From: Streptomyces fagopyri
GTDB lineage: Bacteria; Actinomycetota; Actinomycetes; Streptomycetales; Streptomycetaceae
DNA length: 64,000 nt
NCBI RefSeq assembly: GCF_009498275.1
Contig: NZ_CP045643.1
Location: 8,556,001 to 8,620,000 of the forward strand
Reading direction: 5' to 3'
Both the position numbers and the translations under genes were made by a program. This document shows positions 27,386 through 35,698 of this stretch, in pieces (within the stretch, counting starts at the first letter, position 1; the number at the start of each line of letters is the position of its first letter). The notes under the pieces were generated by a model. The model was not told where the DNA came from, did not search any database, and was given only the letters and a program-made list of their open reading frames with translations.

Positions 27386-27446
27386 CGGACCGAGGTCCGT
27401 TTGTTGGTCTGTTCAAGGTTCTATCACTCAAGCGGACCGGGGTCCA
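27386..27446. promoter_or_regulatory. Two CGGACC-N2-GGTCCG operators
   Basis: CGGACCGAGGTCCG (27386-27399) is a perfect palindrome, and CGGACCGGGGTCCA (27433-27446) repeats it with one mismatch, 47 bases apart. Each is nearer to one of the two divergent genes. They are the likely binding sites of the adjacent TetR regulator. Confidence 0.75.
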
Positions 27447-27476
27447 GTTGACCCCGGTTGCCGTTACGCTGTGTTC

Positions 27477-28184
27477 ATGCCCACCCCGCTGCCGCCCTTC
27501 CCGAAGGGACCGGAACCCGCCACCCAGCCCGTGCTGCTCGAGCTGACATCCGGGCCCGAGGGCCCGCAACTGCGCGCCGACGCGGCGCGCAACCGTGCCC
27601 GGCTGCTGGAGGCGGCGACCCGACTGGTGGAGGAGCACGGCGTCGCCAACGTGACGATGGAGGCCGTCGCCGTCGCCGCGTCGGTGGGCAAGGGAACCGT
27701 CTTCCGGCGCTTCGGCGACCGCACCGGCCTCCTGATGGCCCTGCTCGACCACACGGAACAGCAGTTCCAGGCCGCCTTCCTGGCGGGCCCCGCCCCGCTG
27801 GGTCCCGGAGCCTCACCGGCCGACCGGCTGCACGCCTTCGGCTGCGCGGCGCTGCGCCAGACCCGCGACCGGCTGGATCTGTACATCGCCGCCGAACGGG
27901 ACGCCTCCCGCCGCTTCAGCTCGGCTCCGTACCGCGTCCGCTTCACCCACGTCGCCATGCTGCTGCGCGAGGCCGTCCCGGAGGCGGACGGTGAATTGCT
28001 CGCGCAGACGCTGATGGGGTATCTCGAACCGGCACTGATCCTCCACCTGACCCGGCAGCGCGGGATGACGATGGAGCGGCTGGAGTCGGGCTGGCACGAC
28101 CTGGTGGAGCGGAGCACCCGCCGGGCGCCGAACCGGGACGGGCCCGCACCTTCGCGCCCGCCGGAGGCGAACGGCCACGCATGA
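27477..28184 (+). CDS. TetR-family regulator of the flavin reductase
   Basis: A 235-residue TetR protein. After a 30-residue tail comes the DNA-binding domain (ADAARNRARLLEAATRLVEEHGVANVTMEAVAVAASVGKGTVFRRFGDRTGLLMALL) and a C-terminal ligand domain. The ATG at 27477 has no clear ribosome site and the message may be leaderless; GTG 27471 would add two residues. It probably represses itself and the divergent reductase through the two CGGACC palindromes. Confidence 0.9.
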   Translation: MPTPLPPFPKGPEPATQPVLLELTSGPEGPQLRADAARNRARLLEAATRLVEEHGVANVTMEAVAVAASVGKGTVFRRFGDRTGLLMALLDHTEQQFQAAFLAGPAPLGPGASPADRLHAFGCAALRQTRDRLDLYIAAERDASRRFSSAPYRVRFTHVAMLLREAVPEADGELLAQTLMGYLEPALILHLTRQRGMTMERLESGWHDLVERSTRRAPNRDGPAPSRPPEANGHA

Positions 28185-28221
28185 CGTGGCCCCGCCCGGC
28201 GCGCGGGCGGAGAATACGGGC

Positions 28222-29340
28222 ATGGGACATCACCTTGACGAGGTGAGCGGACCTGCGAGGGTGGCAGCCCCCGGCGAGGACATCGGCCGGCAGGAGCTGG
28301 CTCTCGCCGCCCGGAACCACGGGCTGCCCCTGGAGGCCCTGCGCCACGACATCACCCCGCCCGGCCTGCACTACGTCATGACGCACTACGACATCCCGTA
28401 CGCCGAAGGCTCCCCCTGGCGGCTCTCGATCGGCGGGCGGGTGCGGCGGCCACGGGTACTCGGCACGGCCGAGCTGACCTCGTTCCCCGCCGTCACCCAA
28501 CGGGTGACCATGGAGTGCGCGGGCAACGGGCGGGCGCTGCTCACCCCTCGCCCGGTGAGTCAGCCATGGCTGGTCGAGGCGGTGGGCACGGCCGAGTGGA
28601 CGGGCGTGCCCCTGCGGACTCTGCTGGCCGAGGCCGGAGTGGGGGCCGATGCGGTGGACGTGGTGTTCACCGGTGCCGACCACGGGGTCGAGCGCGGGGT
28701 GGAGCAGGACTACCAGCGATCGCTGCCCGTGGCGGCGGCCCTGGGGGAGGACCCCGAGGTGCTGGTGGCCTACGCCATGAACGGCGCCCCGCTGCCGCCC
28801 CAGCACGGGTTTCCGCTTCGGCTGGTCGTACCCGGGTGGTACGGGATGGCGCACGTCAAGTGGCTGCGCGGGATCACGGTGATCGACATACCGTTCGAGG
28901 GGTTCCAGCAGGTGGCGGCCTATCGTCTGCGCCAGGACGCGGGGGAGGTGGGGGAACCGGTCACGCGGATCGCCCCGCGGGCCCTGCTGGTTCCGCCCGG
29001 CTTTCCCGACTTCATGTCCCGGTCCCGGGTGGTCCGCGAGGGTGCCGTGCCCCTGGAGGGGCGCGCCTGGTCGGGGTGGGCGCCGGTCTCCGGCGTGGAA
29101 GTGAGTACGGACGGGGGCCGCGAGTGGCGGGAGGCCGCCCTGGATCCGGCCGGCGGGCACCGCTGGGCCTGGCGGCGCTGGCACTTCGCCTGGACGGCCA
29201 CGCCGGGACGGCACACGCTGAGCGCGCGCGCCACCGACGCCGAGGGCAACACCCAGCCGCTGAGACAGCCCTGGAACCGCGGCGGGTTCGCGAACAACCT
29301 CGTCCAGGACGTTCCGGTCCTGTGCGTGGACCAGGACTGA
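28222..29340 (+). CDS. Sulfite oxidase-like molybdopterin oxidoreductase
   Basis: A 372-residue protein with an oxidoreductase molybdopterin domain (about residues 55-225) and a C-terminal Mo-co dimerisation domain (about 240-365). The molybdenum ligand is Cys99 in TMECAGNGR; HGFPLRLVVPGWYGMAHVKWL is another signature. No signal peptide or Tat motif is visible, so it appears cytoplasmic, unlike many bacterial sulfite dehydrogenases. The substrate could be sulfite or an organic oxide. ATG 28222 has GGAG upstream. Confidence 0.88.
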   Translation: MGHHLDEVSGPARVAAPGEDIGRQELALAARNHGLPLEALRHDITPPGLHYVMTHYDIPYAEGSPWRLSIGGRVRRPRVLGTAELTSFPAVTQRVTMECAGNGRALLTPRPVSQPWLVEAVGTAEWTGVPLRTLLAEAGVGADAVDVVFTGADHGVERGVEQDYQRSLPVAAALGEDPEVLVAYAMNGAPLPPQHGFPLRLVVPGWYGMAHVKWLRGITVIDIPFEGFQQVAAYRLRQDAGEVGEPVTRIAPRALLVPPGFPDFMSRSRVVREGAVPLEGRAWSGWAPVSGVEVSTDGGREWREAALDPAGGHRWAWRRWHFAWTATPGRHTLSARATDAEGNTQPLRQPWNRGGFANNLVQDVPVLCVDQD

Positions 29341-29341
29341 A

Positions 29342-29384
29342 CTCCGGGGCGGCCGGGGGCTCGTGTCCCACCGACCGCCCGGAG
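29342..29384. terminator. Imperfect hairpin between convergent genes
   Basis: CTCCGGGGCGGCCGG and CCGACCGCCCGGAG pair with one bulge and one mismatch, between the molybdoenzyme stop and the GH64 stop. Confidence 0.45.
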
Positions 29385-29389
29385 CGCGG

Positions 29390-30586
29390 TCAGTTGAACG
29401 GGTCCAGCGTGAGGTAACCCTGTTGGGGATTGCCGTCGTGGACGAGCGACTCGTAGGTGCCGACGTCGTCGAAGGCGAACGCGTAGGCCTTGCCGTCGGC
29501 CATCTGCGCGTGGATCTTGCGGGCGTACTGGTTGGTCACGGTGTCCTGGTAGAAGCCGGCCGATCCGGTGTCCGGCTGGTTGGGATTGGTCAGCAGCGTG
29601 GAGCGGTTGAAGCCCGCGCACAGGGTGCGTGAGATCGGGCCCCGCACCAGGTCGTTGGGGGCGTCGAGCCGCTTGTAGCAGCCGAAGATGCTGTCGGAGT
29701 CGGGCTTCTGGAAGCTGGTGACCACCGCTCCGGCGCTGTTGGTGAAGTTCATGACGCCACCGGAGACGCGCCCGAAGTACCTCGTGTTCGGCTGGTCGGT
29801 GAACGGAGTCACGGTCAGCGTCGACGAACTGTACTTCTGCCACACACGGTTGACGTAGTCGTCCATGACGGTCGCGGGGAGCGCGCCCGACTCGATGCCG
29901 TGGCCCGGGGCGAGGGCCCGCAGGACGGTGCCGTCGGACCGGGTCTGGATCAGGTTCGCCCAGCCGCCCGGCTGTCCCCGGAGGGCGTTGAAGAACCCGG
30001 TGTAGCCGCCGGACTTGAGGTGGCCGGTGGTCTTCGTGCTCCCGTCGGCGAGCTGCACGCCCACGGCGTAGGGGGCCGAGAACATGTCGACCTGGGTGCT
30101 GTTGATCCACAGGCCGGAGTCGTTGAGCGTGTACTCGGACCAGTTGAAGAGGATGTTGCGGTTGGGGTCGCTCGGGTTCTGCACGGCCGGCTGCACGAGG
30201 CCGCCGGTGGTCAGCCGGAAGTCGAGCTTCTGGCCGTAGGAGAAGTAGATCCGGCCGGAGAACTTGGGGATGCGGATCGTCTTCGACTGGCCGTTCGCCG
30301 GTCCGGGGATCGAGGCGTCCGGAGCGGGCGTCGGCGGGTTGCCCCCGGCGGGCCAGGCGTGGAAGGCGCCGTTCGCGTCGGCCCAGCCCTGCTGCCCCGT
30401 CGACAGCTGGGTGCCGAGATCGTAGAGGTAGACAGGGTCGCCGCGCCCCGAGCTGTTGGTGACCTTCAGCGGGATCGTCTCGGGGACCGCCGCCTCGGCG
30501 CCGGACGGCGCTCCGAATGTCAGCAGCGCGGCGGTGAGGGTGGCCGCGGCCACCACCAACGCCCGCCATGTGTGCTTTCCGGGCAC
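29390..30586 (-). CDS. Secreted GH64 endo-beta-1,3-glucanase
   Basis: A 398-residue secreted enzyme. A signal peptide (about residues 1-34, ending PSGAEA) is followed by a single family 64 domain with IPLKVTNSSGRGDPVYLYDLGT, GRIYFSYGQKLDFRL, FNWSEYTLNDSGLWINSTQVDMFSAP and IFGCYKRLDAPND. These thaumatin-like enzymes release laminaripentaose from beta-1,3-glucan such as fungal walls. GTG 30586 is chosen because AAGGAGG precedes it and it begins the signal peptide. A LacI-type palindrome lies about 70 bases upstream. Confidence 0.92.
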   Translation of the reverse strand: MPGKHTWRALVVAAATLTAALLTFGAPSGAEAAVPETIPLKVTNSSGRGDPVYLYDLGTQLSTGQQGWADANGAFHAWPAGGNPPTPAPDASIPGPANGQSKTIRIPKFSGRIYFSYGQKLDFRLTTGGLVQPAVQNPSDPNRNILFNWSEYTLNDSGLWINSTQVDMFSAPYAVGVQLADGSTKTTGHLKSGGYTGFFNALRGQPGGWANLIQTRSDGTVLRALAPGHGIESGALPATVMDDYVNRVWQKYSSSTLTVTPFTDQPNTRYFGRVSGGVMNFTNSAGAVVTSFQKPDSDSIFGCYKRLDAPNDLVRGPISRTLCAGFNRSTLLTNPNQPDTGSAGFYQDTVTNQYARKIHAQMADGKAYAFAFDDVGTYESLVHDGNPQQGYLTLDPFN

Positions 30587-30654
30587 TCTCTTCCTCCTTG
30601 ACGTGGGGGTTCCAACGAGGTGGATCGCTGCGGACGGAAGCCGTCCGGATTCTT

Positions 30655-30668
30655 TGAGAGCGCTCTCA
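30655..30668 (-). promoter_or_regulatory. LacI-type operator, GH64 copy
   Basis: TGAGAGCGCTCTCA is a perfect 14-base palindrome upstream of the GH64 gene. Its core GAGAGCGCTCTC recurs before GH55, DUF1996 and the lacI gene. Confidence 0.75.
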
Positions 30669-30864
30669 GAATTGCGTCGGGTGGAGTACATGTCAACGAT
30701 TCGCGCAGAACTGGTCTGGTCCAAGCACAGGCGGACGGGCCCTGGGCCTCCGTCGGGCCGGGCACCCCAACGGGTCAGCACCGATCGCGGACACGGGGAG
30801 GGGCACCGAGCATGGAAAAGGCCCGTGGACCGGGTTCCGGACCGGCAGGAAGAGGACGAGCTTC

Positions 30865-31503
30865 ATGAGCAGACGCACCTACGGCGGCCCGCGACGGATC
30901 GGCCGAAGCCGTCCGGCCGCGGCCCTCCTGGCCACTTTGACCTGCGGCGCCGCGGTCGTCTCGTGCGGCACGGGCGGCGGCAACGACAATGGCGCCGCCT
31001 CCGCGAGCGCCCTCCCGTCGGCGCCGGTCACCTCCTCGTTCTCCGGCAGCGCGCCGTCCGCCATGGCGTCGGCCGCCTCCTCGGCCGTGGCCTCCGCCCG
31101 GTCCTCGGCCTCGGCGGCGGCCTCGTCCCTGTCCGCGGCGGCGTCGGAGTTCGCGGCGTCCGTCTCGGCCGACACCGCCCGCGCGAGCGCGGCGGCGGAG
31201 GCCGAACTGAAGAAGGTGCAGGGCGGCGGGAACGCGAGGTCCGAGGTGGCGATGACCGGCCTGCCCCGGGGGCAGACCGGCGGGCTGCTCGCGGTGCTCG
31301 TGAGCATCACCAACAAGACGGACAAGAAGGCGTCGTACGCCGTGCGGGTCGACTTCGAGGACGCCAAGGGCAAGGTCGTCGAGACCCGGTTCGTGGGTGC
31401 GGAGAACCTCGGGCCGGGCAAGCGTGCCCAGCCCGTCGCCATCAGCCGGCAGCCCACCACGCCCCAGTTGACCCCGCGTCTGACGAAGGCGCAGCGGTAC
31501 TGA
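30865..31503 (+). CDS. Ser/Ala-rich putative lipoprotein
   Basis: A 212-residue protein. The N-terminus has basic residues, a hydrophobic stretch and a lipobox-like VVSC, suggesting a lipid anchor. Residues 45-115 are almost all Ala and Ser and may form a helical stalk. The C-terminal 95 residues (LLAVLVSITNKTDKKASYAVRVDFEDAKGKVVETRFVGAENLGPGKRA) look like a small immunoglobulin-like FxLYD-type domain. It is probably surface-exposed. The ATG follows GAAGAGGA-like sequence. Function unknown. Confidence 0.75.
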   Translation: MSRRTYGGPRRIGRSRPAAALLATLTCGAAVVSCGTGGGNDNGAASASALPSAPVTSSFSGSAPSAMASAASSAVASARSSASAAASSLSAAASEFAASVSADTARASAAAEAELKKVQGGGNARSEVAMTGLPRGQTGGLLAVLVSITNKTDKKASYAVRVDFEDAKGKVVETRFVGAENLGPGKRAQPVAISRQPTTPQLTPRLTKAQRY

Positions 31504-31922
31504 CCTGGCGCAGCCGCCTGTCGCCTGTCGCCTGTCGCCAGCCGCCTGTCGCCGGCCGCCTGTCGTCGGCCGGTGCCGGCTGTCAGCCGGACGTCATCGG
31601 CCGTCGCCTGCCCTCAGCCGCTGCCGACGGCCCGTCGCCGGCTGTCGTCGGCCGCCGCCTGCCGTGGCGGCTGCTTGTCGCGGGCCGTTGCCTGCCAACG
31701 CCCGCTGCTCGCGGCCGGTTTCGCGCCTCCGGTTTCGCGCCTCCGGCTCCGCCGGTGATCCCGCCCACGCCCGTCTGTGGCCCGGGCACGATCACCGGCT
31801 CAGGGCTGCCGGCTCGTGGCTGCCGGCTCCCGCTCCCTGCTCCCGCTCCCTGCTCCCTGCTCCCGCTCCCGGCTCCCCGCTCCCGGCTCAGGCCTCGTGG
31901 CCCCAGGCCCAGACCTCCCGGC
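31504..31922. repeat. Low-complexity intergenic repeats
   Basis: A 419-base space with no convincing gene. The left part repeats CGCCTGTCGCC and CGCCTGTCGTCGG, the right part repeats CTCCCGCTCCCTG and CTCCCGGCTC many times. It lies between convergent genes. Confidence 0.8.
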
Positions 31923-34046
31923 TCAGGCCTCCCGGATCAGGTGCGTCGTCGTGCTCGACCAGTCGCCCGGAGGCAGGTCGGGGACGAGTCCGTACTCCGC
32001 GAGCACGGTCGAGTCGTACACGGCGCCGGTGCTCGCGTCACGGTAGCGGGCCGAAGGGGTCAGACCGCGCAGCAGGACCGGCGGCCGCGGACTGCCGTGC
32101 CGGCCCACCCGCCGGTACGCCAGCAGCAGGGTCTCCGAGGCGTCCTGGGCGGTGTACTGCACCGCGGAAACGGCGTCCTCCGCGGGTGGTGCGAGCCGGT
32201 CCAGTCGGCCGTGCTGCACCAGGTGGCGCACCCTCTTGTACTCGGCCACCAGGTCGGCACCGTCCCGCAGTTCCTCCTCCGACCAGCGGGTGAGGTCGCC
32301 GCCGATGCCCAGCGCCCCGGCCATCGCGACATGGAAGCGGAAACGCAGGGGGACCGTACGGCCGGTGAGCTGGTTGGGCACGTCCGTCACCCACGCGCCC
32401 ATGGTGCGCGCGGGGTAGACCTGGCCGTAGCCGTGCTGGATCCACATCCGGTCGGCGGCGTCGGTGTTGTCCGAGGCCCACGCCTGGTCCGTACGGGCGA
32501 GGATGCCCAGGTCGACCCGCCCGCCCCCGCCGCTGCACGACTCGATCCGCAGCGCCGGGTGATCCGCGCGCAGCCGGTCGAGGACACCGTAGAGGTTCCG
32601 TACGTACTGGGGTCCGAGGCGGTCCGTGCCGTCCTGCCGCCCGGGCCAGCCCGCCTCGCTGAACGCGCGGTTCATGTCCCACTTGAGGAAGTCGATGCCG
32701 TGGTCGCCGACCAGCCGGGTCAGCCACGCGTAGGCCCAGTCGGCGACCTCGTCGCGGGCGAAGTTGAGGACCAGCTGGTTGCGCAGCTCCGAGCGGGTCC
32801 GGCCGGCGAAGTGCAGCACCCAGTCCGGGTGCCGGCGGTACAGGTCGCTGTCCGGGTTCACCATCTCGGGTTCCACCCAGAGGCCGAAGCGCATCCCGAG
32901 TCCGTGCACCGCGCGGACCAGTGGCGCGAGCCCGTCCGGGAACCGGTCGGCCGCCGGCGTCCAGTCGCCCAGTCCCGCGTGGTCGCTGCGGCGCGCCCCG
33001 AACCACCCGTCGTCGACGACGTACAGTTCCACCCCGAGCGCCGCGGCCCGTTCGGCGAGCGCCTTCTGTCCGACCTCGTCGACGTCGAAGCCGGTCGCCT
33101 CCCAGGAGTTGTAGAGCACCGGCGCGTCCTCCCGCGCGTGCGGCAGCACATGCGCCAGGACGTAGGCGTGCCAGGCCCGGCTGGCCGCTCCGAAGCCGCC
33201 GTCGGTGCACAGGCCCGCGAACGGGGGAGCGGTGAACTCCTCGCCCGGGGCGAGCGGGACGGTCGTGCCGTCCTGGCCGAGGCCGCCGGTGAACCCGGCC
33301 CGCCCGTCGGGGGTGCGCTGCACGGTGACGCGCCAACTCCCGCTCCACGCGAGGGCGGCGCTCCACACCCGGCCGTGGTCCTCCGTCGCCTCGCCCGAGT
33401 CGAGCATCACCCAGGGGTTCGCGTGATGGCTGGTGATCCCGCGGCGGCTGGTCAACACCGTTTCGCCGTGGGCCAGTCGGTCCCGGTGGAGCCTGCTCTC
33501 GGCGGACCACTGGCCGGTGACGTGGCCGAGCCGGTAGTCCCGCAGCGGCGGCAGGGTCCACGCGGCCGAGTCGGCGCGCAGCAGCGTGACCGGCTGGTCG
33601 CCCAGGTTGCGTACGACCGTCCAGCGCTCGATGACGTCGGTGTCGTCGCGCACCCGGTAGTGGAGTTCCACCCGCAGGGGGTAGCGGCGGTCCCGGAACG
33701 ACAGGGTCAGCTCGCCCTCGCCCCCGTCCTCGCGTACGTCGTGGCCGGCCGGCTGCCACTCGAAGGCACGGGACCCGTCCTCGAACCGCGCCTGTAGGGA
33801 CGGCGGTCCGTAGCGCGTCCCGCCGTCGACGGGAAGCTCCTCCCCGACCCCGGGCCGGCCCTCGAAACTGCTGGCCGCGACGGCCGGGGGTGCGGCGGCG
33901 AGCCGCCCGGCCTCTTCGAGGGTCAGCCGCGGGCCCCACGCGACATGGCACGGCGCACCGGTCTCGTCGACCCGCAGCGCGTACGAGGTGCGCGGGGTGG
34001 ACAGCAGCCAGACCCCGGTGTCCGGGGCGAAGGAGATCGGCGACAT
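31923..34046 (-). CDS. GH36 alpha-galactosidase
   Basis: A 707-residue enzyme without a signal peptide, so intracellular. An N-terminal beta-sandwich (about residues 1-320) is followed by a TIM barrel with nucleophile Asp457 in FLKWDMNR, acid/base Asp526 in SDNTDA, and RIESCSGGGGRVDLG. This is the classic GH36 group I layout. It removes terminal alpha-galactose from raffinose-type sugars or galactomannan fragments taken up by the cell. The ATG at 34046 has GAGG upstream. It diverges from the ROK regulator. Confidence 0.92.
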   Translation of the reverse strand: MSPISFAPDTGVWLLSTPRTSYALRVDETGAPCHVAWGPRLTLEEAGRLAAAPPAVAASSFEGRPGVGEELPVDGGTRYGPPSLQARFEDGSRAFEWQPAGHDVREDGGEGELTLSFRDRRYPLRVELHYRVRDDTDVIERWTVVRNLGDQPVTLLRADSAAWTLPPLRDYRLGHVTGQWSAESRLHRDRLAHGETVLTSRRGITSHHANPWVMLDSGEATEDHGRVWSAALAWSGSWRVTVQRTPDGRAGFTGGLGQDGTTVPLAPGEEFTAPPFAGLCTDGGFGAASRAWHAYVLAHVLPHAREDAPVLYNSWEATGFDVDEVGQKALAERAAALGVELYVVDDGWFGARRSDHAGLGDWTPAADRFPDGLAPLVRAVHGLGMRFGLWVEPEMVNPDSDLYRRHPDWVLHFAGRTRSELRNQLVLNFARDEVADWAYAWLTRLVGDHGIDFLKWDMNRAFSEAGWPGRQDGTDRLGPQYVRNLYGVLDRLRADHPALRIESCSGGGGRVDLGILARTDQAWASDNTDAADRMWIQHGYGQVYPARTMGAWVTDVPNQLTGRTVPLRFRFHVAMAGALGIGGDLTRWSEEELRDGADLVAEYKRVRHLVQHGRLDRLAPPAEDAVSAVQYTAQDASETLLLAYRRVGRHGSPRPPVLLRGLTPSARYRDASTGAVYDSTVLAEYGLVPDLPPGDWSSTTTHLIREA

Positions 34047-34135
34047 GGGTCCTCACGTTCAGATGGTGCCACGTACGAGACAAGTCAAAGCCAACCCCGA
34101 CCATGGATCACGTGTCAATGCCCCATCCAGGTTTT

Positions 34136-34182
34136 GGATTCGCAGGTCAAAGGTGCCTCACCGAGGGTTCTCAAGCGAATCC
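34136..34182. promoter_or_regulatory. Inverted repeat GGATTCGC / GCGAATCC between GH36 and ROK genes
   Basis: GGATTCGC (34136-34143) and GCGAATCC (34175-34182) face each other across 31 bases in the divergent promoter region. They are candidate half-sites for the ROK regulator. Confidence 0.5.
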
Positions 34183-34193
34183 TGTTTCTTTCA

Positions 34194-34229
34194 TTGACAG
34201 CAGAAAATAATGACCCTAGGTTCCGGCCA
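34194..34229 (+). promoter_or_regulatory. Consensus-like promoter giving a leaderless ROK message
   Basis: TTGACA (34194-34199), 17-base spacer, TAGGTT (34217-34222). The predicted start of transcription falls on or next to the A of the ATG at 34229, and no ribosome site is present. The message is therefore probably leaderless. Confidence 0.7.
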
Positions 34230-35407
34230 TGCGCTCGACCTCTCCCCCCGAGGCGTTCCCGGCCCACACGCCGGCCGCTTCCCAGATCTTCACCACCGTG
34301 CTGTCCCACGGTCCGCTCACGCGGTCGGAGATAGCGGGGCGGACCCGGCTGTCGGCCGCGGCGGTCACCAAGGCGGTCCGTCCCCTCATCGAGGCGGGCT
34401 ACCTCCTGGAGGACGTCGCCGAGGACGCGCGGCAGCCCGCTCTCGGACGGCCCGCCAACCCGGTGCGGGTCGACGGGGGCAGGGCCCTGTTCATCGGGAT
34501 CAAGGTGACGGGCGACGAACTCATCGCCGTCCTCACGGACCTCTGCTGCCGCATCCGCGTCGCCCGGCACGTGCCGCTCACGTCCCGGGCGCCGAGGTCG
34601 GTGCTGGCCTCGACCGCGGGGCTCGTCCAGGAGCTGCTGACGGAGGCGGACGGCTTCGGGGTGCGGGTGCAGGGCATCGGGATCGCCGTCTCCGGTGACG
34701 TGGACCGGTCGGCCGGCGTGGTGCGCTACTCGCCGTTCCTGGAATGGCGCGACGTGCCGCTCGCGGAACTGGCCGGGATGACCACCGGACTGCCCGTCAC
34801 CGTGGACAACGACGTACGGGCCCTGACGGTGGCCGAGCAGTGGTTCGGCGCCGGCGTGGGGCTGTCCGACTTCGCCGTGGTGACGGTCGGCGCGGGCATC
34901 GGCTGCGGTCTGGTCGTGCACGGTCGGGTGGTCGCGGGAGCCCATGGCGTGGCCGGTGAGATCGGGCATGTCCCCATTGACCCGGCCGGTCCGCTCTGCC
35001 ACTGCGGCAACCGCGGCTGTGTCGAGGCGATCGCCTCGGACTCCGCGATCGTCGCCCAGGTCCGGGAGGTGACGGGTGTACGGGTGGCCGACGCCGCCGC
35101 GGCACTGGACCTGGCCCACGACGGCGACCCCGGAGCGCGCGAGGTGTACGCCCGTGCCGGCGAGGCGATCGGCCGGGGCATCGCGACCGTGGCCAACCTG
35201 CTCGGCCCCGAGCGCGTGATCATCTCCGGCGAAGGACTCGCCGCCTACGACCTGTTCGCCGAGCAGATCCGGGACGCGTTCGGAGCGGCCGCCTTCGGGT
35301 CGGCCGCGATGTGCGACGTACAGACCCGCCCGCTGCCCTTCGAGGAGTGGGCGCGCGGGGCCGCGGCCACCGCGATCCAGTCCTTCATCACCTCGGAAGC
35401 GCACTGA
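34229..35407 (+). CDS. ROK-family transcriptional regulator
   Basis: A 392-residue protein with an N-terminal winged helix (ASQIFTTVLSHGPLTRSEIAGRTRLSAAAVTKAVRPLIEAGYL) and a sugar-kinase-like ROK domain. The zinc motif CHCGNRGCVEA is intact, and VVTVGAGIGCGLVVHGRVV and GVAGEIGHVPID are typical. ROK regulators sense sugars or sugar phosphates. Its place between GH36 and the ABC transporter suggests control of both. The start follows a clear promoter at leaderless distance. Confidence 0.92.
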   Translation: MRSTSPPEAFPAHTPAASQIFTTVLSHGPLTRSEIAGRTRLSAAAVTKAVRPLIEAGYLLEDVAEDARQPALGRPANPVRVDGGRALFIGIKVTGDELIAVLTDLCCRIRVARHVPLTSRAPRSVLASTAGLVQELLTEADGFGVRVQGIGIAVSGDVDRSAGVVRYSPFLEWRDVPLAELAGMTTGLPVTVDNDVRALTVAEQWFGAGVGLSDFAVVTVGAGIGCGLVVHGRVVAGAHGVAGEIGHVPIDPAGPLCHCGNRGCVEAIASDSAIVAQVREVTGVRVADAAAALDLAHDGDPGAREVYARAGEAIGRGIATVANLLGPERVIISGEGLAAYDLFAEQIRDAFGAAAFGSAAMCDVQTRPLPFEEWARGAAATAIQSFITSEAH

Positions 35408-35698
35408 GGGCGCGGCACGCGCCGAAGACCGTCCACCGACGCGCCGTCCCCGGCATCAGCCGAGCACCCGCGTCGACCATCCCCCCGCATCAGCCACGCA
35501 TCCGCACCGATGACGCACCCGCACCGATCACGAACCGCTTCGACCACTCACCCCGGATCGACCACTCACCCCGGATCGGCAACGCACCCGGACCGGCAAC
35601 GCGCACGCATCGACAACGAACGCGGAGCCGGCCCGGACCACTCGACAGCACACACGCACCGCAGATCAGCCACGTACTGACACGCATGAGGAGCGACG
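35408..35698. repeat. Degenerate repeats, including an 18-bp tandem pair
   Basis: The 291-base space before the ABC operon has two exact copies of CGACCACTCACCCCGGAT (from 35541) and many looser units such as CGCACCGAT and GGATCGGCAACGCACC. No gene was seen; the promoter of the ABC operon must lie here. Confidence 0.7.

Noticed and set aside
30456..33797. Very long open frame (over 1100 codons) on the plus strand
   Set aside because: It is antisense to GH36 and crosses the lipoprotein gene and repeats. It has no domain and arises from high GC content.
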